A DNA stretch of 64,000 bases, from assembly GCF_027580225.2 (NCBI RefSeq), contig NC_073341.2:13074501-13138500 (forward strand), read 5' to 3'. The first letter of the stretch is position 1; the number at the start of each line of letters is the position of its first letter. This document shows, piece by piece, positions 53,308 to 64,000 of the stretch. Both the position numbers and the translations under genes were made by a program. The stretch is from Misgurnus anguillicaudatus (Eukaryota > Chordata > Actinopteri > Cypriniformes > Cobitidae). The notes beneath the pieces are model-generated. The model had not been told where the DNA came from. It made no database searches and saw only the letters and a list, made by a program, of their open reading frames with translations.

Positions 53308-56300
53308 ATGGAAAAGAACAGAATTGACAAGTCCGGGTATGATAAGAATCAATCGAATGGCTACAAATAACACTGAATGTAAACTATAAGCAGGTACTTT
53401 CATTCAGATATGATGTATTGTATTTTCAGTGGCAATAAACAGGTTGCAGGGCTGGCTGAAGCTCACTGTCTCCAGGTTCTGTGCTCGCACCCGTGCTGCT
53501 GGGACGCGGAAAACCGCTGCGCCAAAGGAATCATACGTCATACACCAGCAGCACCAGTAAAGAGATGCTCTCTCAGAGAAGGTGCATTTATATTACATTT
53601 ATCATCAGTCTTGCTTATTTACCTTCTTACTTCATGTGTGAACCTGCCTATAAACATGGCCAAAGTCTCATCATGAGGAGCATCAAAAGTTTAATCATTT
53701 ATTTTAGCCACATATCTCACATGCATCCAACTTTACAATGACATATATATGCAATTTCTTCTAAAGTAGTTCCTGTGTGATTGTGCCATTTACATCTAAG
53801 CTCTTCTTTTTTTTTCATTTCATTAATCTAATTGATAAAAATGTAATTTTATTTATATTTGTTGTATTACTTTCAGTGGAGCTGCCATCTTTGAGTATTG
53901 TCAATGTCTCTGAATGGGTCGGACAGAGGAGACCACAGTATAGAGCTGATACAGAGACATCTCTAAATGATTTCCCTTGTGTTTCATTTACCAAACAGAA
54001 AATGGACAGTGACATGAGGTCAGTCTCATACAGCATACAAAATAATCCATACATTCTCCAAACCCACTTATTCTCTGGCTGGTTTTGTGGCAGGGCTGGA
54101 GTCTATCCCAGCATCCAGGGATACAGTCGGCAAGCTACTGTAGATGCCAGGTCCATCAGAGGCCATTTAAAGACACACATGCACACTCAATAAAAGCAAT
54201 TACTCGAAAGCATTTTTTTTTAGAGTGAATACATCAAGCAAGGTCCATTTACAAATTGGTTTTGAACAAGTGTCTGTGTATGATGTCATCAAACTATCCA
54301 CCATCTACTTTCTGATAGGGCAGATTTATGTTTCCTGAGATCCAGCGTGTCGTTTCCAGGCATATCCACCAATCAAGCAAACACAGTGGTCAAGGTATAA
54401 ATATACATTTTTTAATTTTTTTTCTTTTGCAATATGTGTTTGCCTTATGAATAATGACTTGTGTTTAATATAGTTAAATACTGTATTGATTGACTGCTCT
54501 GAGATGCCAAGATGTCCTGTGCTCATGTGGAATCCAAACCCACACCATGTGCCTCAATGGCTCAACCAAAACAAGTACTGTAAACCTAATCTCACAATCA
54601 GTAACACAGTTTAATTTGATCATGTTGTTTATGAAATATGTAAAACATTAATGTTTAACACGAAGACTTATATTATATATGATGTCGTATCACTCGAAGC
54701 CTTTATGAGACATTGCTATCAAAATTGCAGTGCATAATTAATGTTTTTGGATTAATGGATTTTTAATCACATTTTACTGATATCTTATATCTCCTTTTCA
54801 CATCAAAGATTTAAATCTCCAAACGTTGCAATAAAAGAAATGATCTGCCCTACATTTTCAACACCATCCAATGGGGTGAGTAACTATGATAATATGAAGG
54901 CATGTTCACAGTATATCAAACCCTGGTGCATTGTGTTGTGTGTGATAAAAAAATCTTAATTTTATATAATTTACTAGTAATATTATTAGTAGTAATATTG
55001 CTATAAGATGATAATGCTATGATATACTTTTATATATATTATATTATTATTATTATATATTTTGCCAGAATAAGTCTATTTAATTGTCATTTTGTAAAGT
55101 GATTAATTTTTATGTGCCACTCCTAGTCTTTTATTGATGGACAGATTAATTTCACTGTTGTACAGACGGGTGAAGGAAGCATTAACTGGCAGGTTCAGAG
55201 GAGGCAGATAAACCTGCGGAAAAAGGTTCATTATTGTAAATGGCAAGACAAGAGAGGTAGAAACTCTACACTAGAGGGCGCTGGCACTCCTCAGACAGCC
55301 AAGGACCATTGGATGGGCATTGGATTTAATCCCATTCCCAAAATCAATTCACAACCTCGTCCGCGCAGATTATTGTTTAAAGGTGAGCTTAGAGATTCTG
55401 GTGGGATGCAGGTTGTCGTTTATCCAACTGACCCATATTAAACTAATGATTTTTAAAGTTTAGTAATTTACTAAAGACATTTAAATAATAGTGTGTTTTG
55501 TAATCAAAATGAATTGCATGTTTGGAGAATAACAAAATGCTCTAATGAAAAAGACAGTAGATTATTACTGCAGACATTATAGAAATCTGATTTAATAGAC
55601 ATCTGTCCTGTTTTATATGATGGCCCAGTTGACCATATTTCAACATATAGGGGTGGTTTTTGGACAGGGCTTATCATAGTCCCATACTAAAATTTAAGTT
55701 TAGCTGCCTTAATTTAAAAACAACTTGCACTGACATATCTTAACATACAGTACTGTGCAAAAGTCCACCACCACCAGACTTGTTGTTTTAGAAGTTTTAA
55801 TGTCCATCCATATTATTTTTTCAATCTATTTTATTAAGATACAAACAAAAAATTCAGAAAATATGTAAAAAAAAAAAAGTTCAGGACTAAATGTCGTCTT
55901 TAGGCATCGTCAGTGTTTAGTGTGACCTCTCTTGGCACTAAACACATCTTGAGCTTTTTTTAGCAGAATGAAGTAAAAAATACTAATTTCTTTAAAATTA
56001 GAAATTAGAATTTAATTAATTTTATTTAGGTTTAAGAGATCCTGCAGTTTCCTGCTATTGCTCAAGTGGAAGGAGAGTTTATCCTAAAAACTTGACACAT
56101 CAGTTTACATTTTTATACAGTTTTTTATACTATATACACATTTCTTGTATTTTATGGATGTATTCTATTACAGAGACGGAAAAACTATTATATATGATCA
56201 CTATAACATTGCAAAAACAACAAATCTAATTGTGGCATGATGGCCTAAGACTCTTGCACAGTACTGTATATCAGTGCCACTGTTTAGTCTCAAGATGCAC

Positions 56301-56512
56301 TCCAGTATTATTTTTTATAAGGTATGTTTTAATATAAATGAGGCCTAGTCAAACCGTCCCATAATGTTTTTCTTTCCCTCACTGTTCTCTCCACAGATAC
56401 TGGGTGTGGATCTTTGGATCAGAAACTGCCAAGCCTAACCACACCAAATCCAAACCACAGCAATAGTCCCAGTCCAGCCCTAAGCCTGAGTTTAGAATCA
56501 ATGAAGTGCTAG
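53308..56512 (+). CDS. C9orf43-like protein (DUF4647-type)
   Basis: Eight exons are read from splice phases: 53308-53336, 53430-53581, 53877-54018, 54346-54394, 54504-54574, 54809-54875, 55127-55382 and 56397-56512. Together they give 882 nt (293 aa) with GT-AG borders and consistent phases. The N-terminal half has CSHPCCWDAE and, after a junction, ELPSLSIVNVSEW; human C9orf43 has a matching layout (CxHPxCW, then LPxLTVVNIS). Downstream exons read VLMWNPNPHHVPQWLNQN, SPNVAIKEMICPTFSTPSNG and INWQVQRRQINLRKKVHY. Function is unknown. No signal peptide or membrane segment is seen. The gene diverges from fkbp15, and both human genes are in 9q32, which supports the call. Exon 4 (49 nt) is the least certain. 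Similarity is recalled, not searched. Confidence 0.65.
54085..54195 (+). repeat. Retroposon 3'-tail fragment in the C9orf43-like gene
   Basis: gggctggagtctatcccagc, then catccaggg...aggtccatcagagg and acacacatgcacac, matches the widespread fish retroposon tail pattern (GGCTGGAGCCTATCCCAGC ... CACACACAC). It lies within intron 3. Confidence 0.6.
55746..56268. mobile_element. Tc1-like non-autonomous element (C9orf43-like intron)
   Basis: tacagtactgtgcaaaagtc at the left and gactcttgcacagtactgta at the right are inverted complements with TA at the edges, typical of Tc1/mariner relatives. Internal sequence has no transposase. Confidence 0.8.
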
Positions 56513-56518
56513 AGCCAT

Positions 56519-57446
56519 TTTAAAGGGTGCATATTATGCAAATTCCACTTTTACAAGGTGTTTGGACATAAATGTGTGTTGGCAGTTTGTGAAAAATCCA
56601 CCCTACCAATTTTTTTTAAATTCATTAAGCCAAAGCAGTCTCATTAGACATGCTGTTTTGATTCTCTTGTTAATGTGATGTCACACTGATAAAGCCCCAC
56701 CCACGGCCACTGACTGATTGGTTAATTTAACCCAAAAGCTTTACTAAATGTGTTTATAAGCACACTAAGGGGGTGTGCACACCAAAGCTTTAAACGCAGC
56801 TGAAAATGCCTGGAGGACTCCGGATGCCAGCTGTTTCTTCAGCTGAGCGCATTGGTTGCTGTGATACTTCTAGTTTGTGTATCAGTCGTTCTACGATGCA
56901 CTGGTTGGATGTTGTGATATTTGTCCCGCCCCTCCTCCACTGTAATTGGACGTCTGTGTGAGAGCTGACATTGACGGGCTGAGCTTTTTACCAAAATTGG
57001 ATATTTTTCAACTTTCGGCGCTGAGCGTGGAAAAACCGGAGAGCACCGGCTTTCAAAAATTGCTAGCTTTTTTGAAAAACGCTGAGCTTCCATTGGAAAC
57101 AATTGAAAACATATGCCGGCTGCGGGCGTAAAAGCTTTGGTTTGCACGCAACTTAATGCATCTAAAGATACTGTCTCATACTATCTTTAAAGAAATCAGA
57201 TCTATTTTACCCGAAAGCGCTCACTGTCTCTTTTGGTTAGGGAGTGAGGAGCTGTAGCTCATTTGCATTTAAAGGTACACACGCGAAAACAGCACATTTT
57301 GCTCCCACCTAAATAGGGGCATTTTGGACATGCTATAATAAATGATCTGTGGGTTATTTTGAACTAAAACTTCACAGACATATTCCAGGCACACCTGAGA
57401 CTTATATTACATCTTGTAAAAATAGGAATAATATGTCCCCTTTAAA
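56519..57446. mobile_element. MITE TTAAAGGG(T/G)(G/A)CATATTAT with nested insertion, 3' of the C9orf43-like gene
   Basis: The ends ttaaagggtgcatattatgc and ataatatgtcccctttaa are inverted. The element begins 6 bp after the stop codon. A second element is nested at about 56768-57150. A related copy without the nested insert is at 62717-62935. AATAAA at 57337-57342 lies inside the MITE and could end the gene's transcript. Confidence 0.8.
56768..57150. mobile_element. Nested hAT-like element GGTGTGCACACCAAAGCTTT
   Basis: ggtgtgcacaccaaagcttt at the left and aaagctttggtttgcacgc at the right are inverted. Comparison with 62862-62885, where the host MITE sequence runs through without interruption, fixes the insertion point to within a few bp. 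Confidence 0.8.
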
Positions 57447-58552
57447 GTGATTTTACAAAGCAAAGGACTTGTATCAGATACAAGTCAGATATTATCTGGA
57501 TCAGATAATAAATGAAAAGCCATTAAAAGTAAAATTAAAAATGTAATAAAAAGTGAAATTTAAAAAATGATGAATAAAATGACAACTGATAAATGAAATC
57601 ATGAGAATGAGAGAAGGATGTACAGCACTGTAAATGTTTTTATTTACAACATTTTCAGCAATAAGAAAGAATAAATGACAATCTGTTGTGAAGTTTCTTG
57701 TGGCAATATGTTGTATGGGTGCCAATGTACTTCTGTCAATGAACTGTATGTCCTTGGAGTCAACAGAAGTTTCTCTTCCTTGTGCCACAGTTTTTCCTTG
57801 ACAGCCAGTATGGTGGTACAAACATACACACACATCCGCATACAAAGCTGCAGCTGCACAGTCCACTCTGGGTCACTTCTCACACCCAGCAGCTGTCTAA
57901 AAGCCAGGGAACCTCCAGTCTCACCGCACACTCATATCCGCACACCCATTGCCTTCTTTTTTCCATTAACACTGAGCGTTTTATGTAGGAGAGAATGAGT
58001 GAAAAACTCTGGGAGGGAGATGTTAGGGTTTCCTCTGTAAACTGGGATTTCCACAGTTGACATCCAGAAGAGGATACGGTCTGATCCCTCACAGATGCTG
58101 AGACATAAACACAAAGTTTGTGGCACAAGCAGGTGTGACCCGAAAACTGTGTACCAACTACGTTTATTGACATTTATTGCTTGTCCGTTTGTTAGTCAGG
58201 TTCCTCCCAAATGTGCAGGTGCTTCCTTTAATCATACGGCACATATGAATCATAACTAATTATGTTTATGTCCTAAACTAAAGCAGTGCTATACCAAGTG
58301 AGCTATCATGTAGCTGTTAGAATAAGATAAATAAAATATATATATACATTTATATATAAAAAAGTAAATATAGAGTATCACTAGACACAACTCTCAACAA
58401 TGTGACTACAGTGTAGCATAATATTATTAATTATATATGTTGAAATGTTGTATCAAAACTTAGTCATTTTAACAAACACCTTAAAATTTAAACAAATATA
58501 TTTATATTATAACACAAGTTGTTGATGCTTCAAAACAGCACATATACTGTAC
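57447..58552. other. No supported gene
   Basis: The sub-segment 57620-58170 is less AT-rich and has open frames of about 95-120 codons on both strands, but none shows a recognisable domain or a coherent set of splice sites. It may be a 3' UTR or an unidentified exon of a gene beyond the window, or simply unique DNA. Confidence 0.3.
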
Positions 58553-59655
58553 ATGGGTCATTCTACGGAAATGTCAATTTTTCTGTCCCTAGCCTTTACA
58601 GAAACATTACACTGAAAAAACACAATTTTTATTTATTTTATTTTAATATGAAACAACATGCTATTTACCTTCTTGAGCCATCAATGAAAATGCTTTATTT
58701 TGAGATCAAAAACATGTTTTTTCTTCCATTTAAAATACAATAACGTGTCCATAACTATCAAACATATAATTTAAATTACATTAAAAAACAAAATGCTAAA
58801 AAAATATTATAAAATATATAATGAAAGTAGTTATCCCCTGGAGTTGTGTCAATGGGTATGCCGTTTAACAAAAAAGCTTATATTTTTAAATAAAAATCAC
58901 ACTGATGACATCACTTGACTTCCTTCATTCAATTTCCTGGAGATCTATGAAGAGAAGTCCATGATAAGTCCACTGTCTCTTTTCAGTTATCAGAAATCTT
59001 CTCATTTATCTCATGATTTCATATGAAGCTTTTAGTTTAAGTCACTGGTATGACCTCCTTTATTGTTTGGGAATTGCAAAAAACTAGAATACAAATGGAT
59101 GAAACCTCTTAATTTAGTGTGTATTCAATGATTGACAACATGTGGTTTGATATTTTGCAGCAGCAATTTTGTAAAATGCAGTTTTCATGAAAATTGTCAC
59201 TGGTCTTACTGTCACTGGTGTTACCTTTCTTATGGGTAACACCAGTAAAGAAAGATCAGTAACACCAGTGACTGGTGATTTGTTGCGTCACTGGTGTTAC
59301 TGTGTTTTTTTCTTTCACATTAAATAAAATCTTTATACATGTGACTTGATGATAATTTTAATTGCTACACTTAAGAATTAAGCTTTAAAGCTGAAAAAAT
59401 TAAAAAAATCATATTTCATAAACACCTTTAATATGGCTAAAGAAGTAAGGTAACACCAGTGACAAAAAACATTGTATATGCAGTCTTTTAGTACATGCAC
59501 ACACACACACAAAATAATTAAGCTGTCATTTATGTCTTCTCATAAAGTCAAAGAGTAATCTAATAATGTGGTCTATAGTTTAAATGTTAGAAAAAGAAAT
59601 ACATTTTAATCTATCTTGCCATACCAAAAGTGAACATTTCTGTAGAATGACCCAC
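58553..59655. mobile_element. 1.1-kb element with GTGGGTCATTCTAC ends and ACTGGTGTTAC motif cluster
   Basis: catgggtcattctacggaaa at the left and tttctgtagaatgacccaca at the right are inverted. Between 59190 and 59465 the 11-mer actggtgttac or its complement occurs at least five times, as in gtcactggtgttac and gtaacaccagtgac. No transposase is seen. Confidence 0.75.
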
Positions 59656-61180
59656 ATTCATATGAATGATGTCCAGTGTGAGAAGACCTAGGCTTTGTTA
59701 CTTAAAAGCAATAAAGATCACTTACAACCCCATTTTCAAGCCTTGTATGTTTATAAGAAAACTAATTTGTCGCATAATAAACATTTAATACATTATAACT
59801 TGTATAATTCAATATACGTAACTATGGAAACTTCATCATGTGCTAGAAATTATCACACTCATAGGTTATAACTATAAATAGGTAGTATTATAATGTATTG
59901 TAACTGATTACTTATTAGAATATATAGCATATGTTTATTATAAGACATTATGCCCACATTATAATAATTCATTATAAGTAGGTGCTTCATATATGTTTTC
60001 TTCAGTGTAATGAAGCTGTCGTATGAAACATTATGAAGGCGTGTTTGTACGATTATGTGCGTTGACCTAATTGCAGAAGGTAAATTTTGACTTTGTAAAG
60101 GATAAAGGAGTCTTTTGATGGCTTGTGACTCAGGGAAAATCTGAGAGCCTCCACAAGCAAACAGATTTCATTCAGTCCAACTGCCAGGTCTCATAGTTAA
60201 ATTAACATAAAGACCGGTCCATTTAAGCAAATATATGACCCGGTGGGCAGATATTATACTGTGGGAGTAGGAATGTGAGTCTTTAATGAACTGTAAGTGA
60301 ACTGAATAAATATTTTTATTATCATAGATTGTAAAAGTGCCATAGCATTGCTTGCTGAGTGGAAAGATCTGGGATATGGTACACTGAAGCCCTCTATTAC
60401 ATTTATTTTAATGCATTTGACAGATGCAATACAGTGCATTCAAGCTATACATTTTATCAGTAAGTGATATAGCCTGATCTTGGGTTTTACGGGTCCACCC
60501 ATTAAAATCGTTGTTTGGGTCTCGATGAGTTATAGCAATGGGTCTGCTTCAGGTTTGGTTTGATAAGGATATAGGCACAAGGTCAGGACTCACAAGCGCG
60601 CTTTCACTGTATCCTTTGTGAGGATGTGTACTCAACAGAGTGTTTGTCGGTTCCCCCCGCAGGTACGTCTGAAACTCTCTGTGATAACATTTATCCTCAT
60701 GAAATCAACAGGCTGTGCTCTGTAAGTGAAGCCGGCCGAATGGATTTCCCCACCCTGCTTCTCAGCAAACAGCCTGGCCTGTGTAATAGAGCGCCATGCC
60801 TCGCAAACCCCCACACTTTACTCAAAAGCTGTTTACCTTATTTTCTGTGTACTCAGCGCACTATATCCATCACCTCAGATTCCCCCACGAAATGACACAT
60901 TTTTGGACACTAGCTTCTCATAGTACAGGAATATAGCACCACACATCCACAGTGTAATTTAAAACAATGGCTGTAGGATGGAATGCCGGTGGGCTGTTTA
61001 AAGATTGTCTAATGCATTTTATACATATCATGACAATGGCCTGCCAACTGGCAAGCTACAATCTGATTGGCTGCCTTCTAAGGAGACGGAGACAGGGAAT
61101 GCAGGTTTTTATCAACTGTTTGTGAGGTTTGTGGCATCGGATTTTTGTTGGAAGCACTTCATCATATTTTAAGGGTACAT
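59656..61180. other. No supported gene; degraded retroposon tail at 60398-60460
   Basis: tacatttattttaatgcatt...cagtgcattcaagctatacatttt is a decayed copy of the common fish retroposon tail. The stretch 60600-60920 is richer in G and C and has an open frame on both strands, but no family was recognised. Confidence 0.35.
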
Positions 61181-61182
61181 AC

Positions 61183-61436
61183 AGTGGTGTGAAAACGTGT
61201 TGGCCCCTTACCAGATTTCTTGTGAGTGTTTGTTCCCTAAACCTAATAACCGGTTGGGCCACCATTTGACACATCAGCATTTTTATAAGTAAGGGGATTT
61301 CTAAGTGGGCTATTGACACACAATTTCCACCAGATGTAGCCATCAAGTCAAATATTGAATTCATACAAAGAACATTTAAGTATACAAGTTGAGTCATAAT
61401 AAATGCTGATGTGTCAAATACTTATTTTCCCTGCTG
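61183..61436. mobile_element. DNA-transposon end fragments (Tc1-like style)
   Basis: tacagtggtgtgaaaacgtg at 61181-61200 and tcaaatacttattttccctg, then ctgta, at 61418-61437 resemble the left and right ends of Tc1-type fish elements, but they do not pair with each other well. They may be a mosaic of two elements. Confidence 0.4.
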
Positions 61437-61957
61437 TATGTGCAATGTGTCTTGGAGCGCAACACTCAGGGACCTGGCTGTGTGCACTGTGAACGGCTTT
61501 CCGTGCACGTGTTGCGCTCCCGCCTGGTGCTCTTCGAGAAGGATGCTCAGGTTCGCGCCCCTCACGGCTCTGGTCCCGCTTCTGTCGAGGCAGAACGGTG
61601 ATTGCACTTGTGGAGGTTGGCAGATGGATCTCAGCCCGTACGTTCCCCCCATTCCAACATTTATTTAAACATATCAGGGTTAAAGAATCACGGCTATGGG
61701 TTGAACCACAGGTGGAGCAAACATTGGCGTGTATTTGTCTCCTTTCTCTGCATCCTATCTGAAGGCACATGTCTGCATACCATAGGGCTGTTGCAGGCAT
61801 CTCAGGCCGATTCACTACAGTAGCTGGCCAACTATTAGGAAGGTAATGCAGACCAAGTCAGTTTTCCTACACGCCACTTGTGAGACGGAGAAGTCAGTCC
61901 TATGATCTCAGGACAAATTGTGCTTGTTGAGGGCAGTTTATATACCAGACCGCCTGA

Positions 61958-62417
61958 ATGTGGAAGATGCCCTGTAGAGACAGTAGCCATCGCTGGGGGA
62001 GTGGAGAGTTTACCCAGATGTGGTGTGTGTCCCATTACATCTGGCCTAAAAGTAACACAGCATTTCAGAAAAAGAACATTAAACCATCATTACAATATAG
62101 TTGTGGTATTGTGATGGTCTGGGGCTGTTTTGCTGCTTCCGGACCTGGAAGACTCGCTGTGATAAATGGAACCATGAATTCTGCTTTCTACCAAAAAATC
62201 CTGAAGGAGAATGTCTGGCCATCTGTTCATGACCTCAAGCTGAAGCGAAGTTGGTTTCTACAGCAGGAAAATGATCCAAAACACACCAGCAAGTCCACCT
62301 CTGAATGGCTGTAGAAAAACAAAATCAAGACTTTGGAGTGGCCTAGTCAAAGTCCTGACCTGAATCCTATTGAGATGCTGTGACATGACCCTAAAAAGGT
62401 GGTTCATGCCCGAAAAC
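61958..62417 (+). pseudogene. Tc1/mariner transposase C-terminal remnant
   Basis: The reading frame encodes VWGCFAASGPGRLAVINGT, YQKILKENVWPSVHDLKLK, QENDPKHTSKSTSEWL and WPSQSPDLNPIEML, standard Tc1 landmarks including the second catalytic D (in ENDPKH) and the final E (in NPIEML). In-frame stops at 62312-62314 and 62381-62383 break it, and the N-terminal DNA-binding part is absent, so it is dead. Confidence 0.9.
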
Positions 62418-62420
62418 ATT

Positions 62421-62650
62421 TCAGGTTATGTATGTAACCCTGGTTTTCTGAGAAGGAAACAAGATGCTGCGTCTCCATAGCTATGCTTTGGGGTACGCCT
62501 CAGTGTTACTGATCTGAAGCACGTGTAACAAATAAACTAATGGTGAGATAATGTGCAGGATGCCATGCGGATCATAAGTATAAGAGGGCATCCCAAACAA
62601 ACACACTCGCTGCCAAGTGCCGAAGCAAGTACCTACAGGGATGCAAAGAA
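62421..62650. repeat. Teleost dispersed repeat (GGTTATGTATGTAACCCTGG)
   Basis: The palindromic start ggttatgtatgtaaccctgg, then gagaaggaaacaagatgctg and cgtctccatagc, is a recurrent sequence in fish genomes; I recall it but cannot name its class with certainty. Confidence 0.5.
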
Positions 62651-62716
62651 TGTGTGTTGGAAATGTGTGAACACAACAACAACCCCCCCCCCCAAAATAG
62701 CCCTCTTCTTCTTTTT

Positions 62717-62935
62717 TAAACCCAATTAAGCCAAAGAAGTCTCATTAGATATGCTGTATTGATTTTCTTGTTAATGTGATGTCACACTGATAAAGCCCCG
62801 CCCACAGCCACTGACTGACTGGTTAATTCTATCCAAAAGCTTTACTAAATGTGATTGCTAGCACACTATAGTGTTAATGCGTCTAAAGATACGGTTGTCT
62901 CAGACTGTATTCACAGGAATTAGATGTATTTTTAA
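62717..62935. mobile_element. Partial copy of the 56519-57446 MITE, without the nested insert
   Basis: ttaagccaaagaagtctcatt, gatgtcacactgataaagcc and ccaaaagctttactaaatgt match 56625-56755, and gcacactatagtgttaatgc continues into gtctaaagata, matching 57150-57170. It is truncated at both outer ends. Confidence 0.85.
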
Positions 62936-62942
62936 CCAAAAG

Positions 62943-63090
<148 letters not shown>

Positions 63091-63749
63091 GTGAAGATAA
63101 GCTCTCAGCACACCTGTTCATGTGGCCGAAACATCAGGCAGGTTATTGCTCTGATGAATGAGATGATCTCAGGGATGTTTTCATCACTGCCATTATAGTG
63201 AGAGAGACATGTGCTGTGCTTCACCACTACCTTGCAAATCTGTCAATGCCAACACAAAAGTAAAATAAACCTTCAATAGCATGACCAGTACAACCAGTGG
63301 ATGTCCCAGTACAGAGGATGCAGGAGAGACACCTCTAAAATGTTACTGAAATGAACATGACTAAAGTGTCACTTTGAACTTTTTATGGATTTACTGTCTT
63401 CGTCCTCCAAAGCCAGTATCAGATTTATCACCCACTTTGCATTTTGAATACATTTCAAGGATGGCAACTCTTGGAAAAATAGCTGTTGTTATCTCGATCG
63501 GTTGATAACATTTTTTTTAAGTCATATTTGCTGATAGCAATGCATATGGGCATCACGTTTTTGCATAAAACATGCTTGAAAACCTCTGATAGCGCCTACT
63601 GTTTGCAAAGATCAGATATCAGTTTTGGATTTGGTTTAAGGTGTGCGTTCAGTTGTATTTTACTGTGATGCAGGTGTAGGAAAAGGTTTCCAATATTGAT
63701 CTGTCAAAGTATTTATCTGTCTTGGAAATTATTTGGATCTATGAGTTTT
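63091..63749. other. No supported gene
   Basis: Ordinary AT-rich sequence with no exon-like open frames bounded by splice sites, and no element ends recognised. Confidence 0.4.
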
Positions 63750-63900
63750 TCATCATAGTTTGTTCTGCATAAAGGTCATGGGTTTGAACCCAAGGAACAC
63801 ACATATTACTGATAAAAGATACCTTGTAATGCACTGTGAGTTTAGTTGCTTTGGATAAAGGCGTCTGCCAAACGCATAAATGTAAATATGTTGTGAATGT
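63750..63900 (+). repeat. tRNA-derived SINE
   Basis: A box-B-like ggtttgaacc at 63781-63790, set in aaggtcatgggtttgaacccaag, is followed by ttgctttggataaaggcgtc and tgccaaacgcataaatgtaa, the standard tail of cyprinid tRNA-derived SINEs. It is slightly decayed. Confidence 0.8.
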
Positions 63901-64000
63901 GAAACCATTCACATTATTTTGTAACTGAATAGCACAGATTTGGCAGATCAGTGAGCACCACCCTGCTTTGAGCGGCTGTCACGTTTTGGGGCTCTTACGG

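Noticed and set aside
57501..58173. Several 95-120-codon open frames on both strands
   Set aside because: No domain, no coherent splice sites, no family resemblance. Reported as unassigned sequence.
60626..60923. GC-richer stretch with open frames on both strands
   Set aside because: An acceptor-like ccccgcag is present, but no donor-phase partner or similarity supports an exon.
61440..61680. GC-rich block with frames up to 133 codons, possible retrotransposon fragment
   Set aside because: No reverse transcriptase, gag or integrase motif could be recognised, so no class is claimed.
61958..62314. 118-codon open frame considered as a gene
   Set aside because: It is the C-terminal part of a Tc1 transposase with two in-frame stops and no N-terminus.

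Overview
The window is vertebrate nuclear DNA. It has long AT-rich introns with GT-AG boundaries, no bacterial-style gene packing, and dense DNA-transposon and MITE content. The protein families and repeats (MITEs with TTTAAAGG-type ends, hAT copies with 8-bp target duplications, a degraded Tc1-like transposase, a tRNA-derived SINE, and the teleost tail motif GCTTTGGATAAA) point to a teleost fish, most likely a cyprinid. That taxonomic call is inference from repeat style and protein similarity, not a database match.

Four protein-coding genes are supported. (1) At the left edge (+), the 3' part of a tgoln2-like gene (trans-Golgi network integral membrane protein 2): one giant exon (54-2152) with a 21-bp-unit minisatellite that encodes the lumenal domain, then a transmembrane segment, then an exon with the cytoplasmic YQKL sorting signal. 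(2) stambp/AMSH (+, CDS 8351-15978, 9 coding exons, 422 aa), complete, with the JAMM zinc-protease centre. (3) fkbp15 (-, CDS 52478-20311, about 29 coding exons, about 1,150 aa), complete from the acidic N-terminus through the WH1-like and FKBP domains and a long coiled coil to the DLDWLG C-terminus. (4) A C9orf43-like gene (+, 53308-56512, 8 exons, 293 aa), divergent from fkbp15. The human orthologues of the last two both lie in 9q32, so the pairing agrees with conserved synteny. From about 57.4 kb to the end I see no supported gene, only repeats and unclassified sequence.

Functionally, tgoln2 and stambp belong to Golgi/endosome trafficking (TGN-plasma membrane cycling; ESCRT-associated deubiquitination), and fkbp15 (WAFL) is an actin/early-endosome protein. 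No operon-like logic is implied; this is ordinary eukaryotic linkage.

Most of the remaining sequence is transposon-derived. The clearest structures are: a 2.7-kb hAT element in an fkbp15 intron with an exact 8-bp duplication and a recognisable hAT dimerisation fragment; nested insertions with exact 8-bp duplications at 13461-13920 and 33493-33840; a 0.9-kb foldback element 57 bp from an fkbp15 splice donor; a MITE starting 6 bp after the stop codon of the C9orf43-like gene; and three copies of a palindromic, CRE-motif-bearing element, all upstream of gene starts (two at stambp, one at fkbp15/C9orf43-like). The most unusual gene-structure signal is an fkbp15 intron bounded by 10-bp direct repeats exactly 100 bp apart, where simple GT-AG splicing would break the frame.
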